The notes under the pieces were generated by a model that worked only from the letters and a program-made list of their open reading frames with translations, had not been told where the DNA came from and did not search any database. 13,149 nt of DNA, taken from the NCBI GenBank assembly GCA_003663585.1, contig QMTU01000007.1, positions 1-13,149 of the forward strand, in the 5' to 3' direction. Below are positions 11,599-13,149 of the stretch, in pieces; positions within the stretch are counted from its first letter, which is position 1; the number at the start of each line of letters is the position of its first letter. The stretch comes from Thermoplasmata archaeon (lineage in GTDB: Archaea; Thermoplasmatota; B47-G6). The position numbers and the translations under genes were made by a program.

Positions 11599-13116
11599 TT
11601 AATTTTGTTGAGATGCATTAGAGTAATCACTGGCCTCGTAAACTATGAAAAACGTCAATGGGAGCCTTAGCATCCTACCCTTATCATCGTACTTATACGC
11701 GTATTTAGAAATTAAGTACTTAACAGTATAATTTATGCCTGGGGGCGCATCACTGTAACAGCGGAATTTTACCTTCATGCTATCAAATCCCCACGTTATC
11801 GTAGTCACGGATGGGGCTATTAAGTCAAAAGGCAGATATGTTTCCGCCCCAATAGAGCTAAGAGCATCCGCTATAATTGAGCCCAAGGGTAGATAAAATG
11901 AATATTCATGTATTTCAAGGACTCCATCCTCGGCATTTGTTATAACGTCTTCCTCAGTAATCTTCGGTATAACACCCTGATCTCCTAGATCCTCTATTTT
12001 ATTTGACCACTCTGGATCTGAAAGGTCAATAATACCCTTGCCCTCGAAAGTGCCGTAAGTCTTAAAGTACCCATAATCCTTAAGCCATGAATAATCGTAA
12101 TTATCAACAACTTTCGTTTCTAGGTTGTCAGTAAGACGTCCTGTGTTCTCATCAATTTCTCGTAAAAAGTCCGTAATGTAGGTTCTTGCCTCAACTTTAT
12201 AAGTGACCGTACCATAAGCCACGTCCACAATTTTATACAGTATTTCCTCATAGCACCATTCCACGTATGCAAGTAGCGTAATGTACTTGAGATCATTTGA
12301 CTCTGTGACAATTACTCTACTCCCAAAGGCCTGGGCATTAGATACTGACACTGTAAAGCCGCCCACATGATATACTATGTTTCCGTCACTAATCTTCTTA
12401 AACTCTTCCAAGTTACTAACTTCAGGAGTTTCAAACCATCCTCCCCTAGAATAAAACGAGGTTAAGCTGAAGCTTCCCAAATAATAGTCAGCCTTTACTC
12501 TCATACTACCCTTGCTCATTACTATTAAGACAGGAATCCAAGAATCCCTTATAGTGTACTTTACTGTTTCATAGGGTAAATTATAGTTCTTCTTTTTTGA
12601 TAGCTGTTCATAATGGCTCTGAGGAGTGTTAACTAACACAGGCTTTGGCTTTAAATAATCTATTTCTTTATGTATCTTTATTCTCTTAGAGAGAATACCT
12701 CCATGTAATAATAGCGCAGTAGGGTCTATAAGTATCGTATGCCCACTATCAATTCCTCCCGGGTAGGCAACTGTAATCCAAAGGGCAGTCCTCATAAGGC
12801 CTACAATGCCTTTTTCTTTTAGATAATTTACCCATTCTTTAAGAACTGGCATTAGATTTTCTCTAATATTTACTTTTAATGTACTATCTTTTACATCAAA
12901 AGATCCAATAAGCACTGATGGCTTCCCTGGCCTTAAAGCCCACACATATACAGTTGCATTTTTAATAGGCTCTCCATGAGCGTCCTCTAATTTTAAATTT
13001 AAAAGAATTTTTTGCTCCAGACTTCTTGAAATCATAGCACTTAAAGTAAAAATTGTTAAAGTTATTATAGCTACAAGTACTATAGATATTAGCTTACGAT
13101 TAAAGCGCCCCCGCAT
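11599..13116 (-). CDS. Membrane-anchored or secreted protein of unknown function
   Basis: The 505-aa protein begins with a basic stretch (MRGRFNRK) and one hydrophobic segment (about residues 9-29, SIVLVAIITLTIFTLSAMI), so it is a signal anchor or signal peptide with the bulk outside the cell. Just after it, LKLEDAHGEPIKNATVYVWAL (41-61) looks like an Ig-like or carboxypeptidase-regulatory beta-sandwich repeat. The rest is rich in Tyr, Ser and beta-strand patterns without a recognised catalytic motif. Three N-glycosylation sequons are visible (NAT, NYT, NAS). No C-terminal membrane segment is seen. I use the ATG at 13116, with AAGGTGA five nt upstream; an in-frame ATG at 13134 lacks this. Codons are noticeably AT-richer than in the ribosomal block. 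I do not recognise a named family; a cell-surface or substrate-capture role is only a guess. Confidence 0.75.
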   Translation of the reverse strand: MRGRFNRKLISIVLVAIITLTIFTLSAMISRSLEQKILLNLKLEDAHGEPIKNATVYVWALRPGKPSVLIGSFDVKDSTLKVNIRENLMPVLKEWVNYLKEKGIVGLMRTALWITVAYPGGIDSGHTILIDPTALLLHGGILSKRIKIHKEIDYLKPKPVLVNTPQSHYEQLSKKKNYNLPYETVKYTIRDSWIPVLIVMSKGSMRVKADYYLGSFSLTSFYSRGGWFETPEVSNLEEFKKISDGNIVYHVGGFTVSVSNAQAFGSRVIVTESNDLKYITLLAYVEWCYEEILYKIVDVAYGTVTYKVEARTYITDFLREIDENTGRLTDNLETKVVDNYDYSWLKDYGYFKTYGTFEGKGIIDLSDPEWSNKIEDLGDQGVIPKITEEDVITNAEDGVLEIHEYSFYLPLGSIIADALSSIGAETYLPFDLIAPSVTTITWGFDSMKVKFRCYSDAPPGINYTVKYLISKYAYKYDDKGRMLRLPLTFFIVYEASDYSNASQQN

Positions 13117-13149
13117 GAGCTTCACCTTATACATACCATTATGTTACTA

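Noticed and set aside
1..13149. CRISPR array, prophage genes or intact transposase
   Set aside because: No regularly spaced repeats, phage structural genes or full transposase domains are present anywhere in the window.

Overview
The window is a stretch of archaeal chromosome, most likely from a hyperthermophilic or thermophilic member of the Thermoproteota (Crenarchaeota). The grounds are the archaeal S10/spc ribosomal-protein order with SUI1 (aIF1) and the RNase P subunit Rpp29 inserted between L29 and S17, archaeal RadA, Shine-Dalgarno motifs of the GGAGGUGAUC type, AT-rich TATA boxes close to start codons, and a UPF0248/DUF504 protein. I cannot fix the order or genus.

Region 1 (1-6619, minus strand) is one tightly packed operon. 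In transcription order it reads rpl3, rpl4, rpl23, rpl2, rps19, rpl22, rps3, rpl29, sui1, rnp1, rps17, rpl14, rpl24. Most junctions are ATGA, GTGA or TAATG overlaps or gaps of 20 nt or less, with a Shine-Dalgarno motif usually lying inside the preceding gene. The rpl24 gene runs off the left edge and carries an unfinished acidic tail.

Region 2 (6620-6902) lies upstream of rpl3 and has no convincing gene. It contains a strong 138-nt multibranched RNA fold (6675-6812) on the minus strand. The fold has an 8-bp closing stem, a 6-bp second stem, a 17-bp hairpin and an 8-bp hairpin with a 41-nt purine-rich loop. It sits between a palindromic TATA region and the rpl3 start. Competing pairings exist, including a 7-nt perfect complement to the rpl3 Shine-Dalgarno region. 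This is the best candidate here for an undescribed regulatory RNA, either an rpl3-operon leader or a stand-alone ncRNA.

Region 3 (6903-9031) holds a DUF504/UPF0248 gene overlapping the end of a hexulose-6-phosphate synthase gene (minus strand). A conserved radical SAM protein of unknown function is transcribed divergently (plus strand). The shared promoter region has a 7-bp inverted repeat flanking part of it.

Region 4 (9032-9275) is a GC-rich, hairpin-rich non-genic block. It resembles the 3' end/omegaRNA part of an IS200/IS605 (tnpB-type) element that has lost its transposase genes.

Region 5 (9276-13149) contains radA (minus), an HD-domain phosphohydrolase (plus) with a possible 26-codon upstream ORF overlapping its start, a small TRAM-domain protein (minus), and a 505-aa membrane-anchored or secreted protein of unknown function (minus) at the right edge, in visibly AT-richer DNA.
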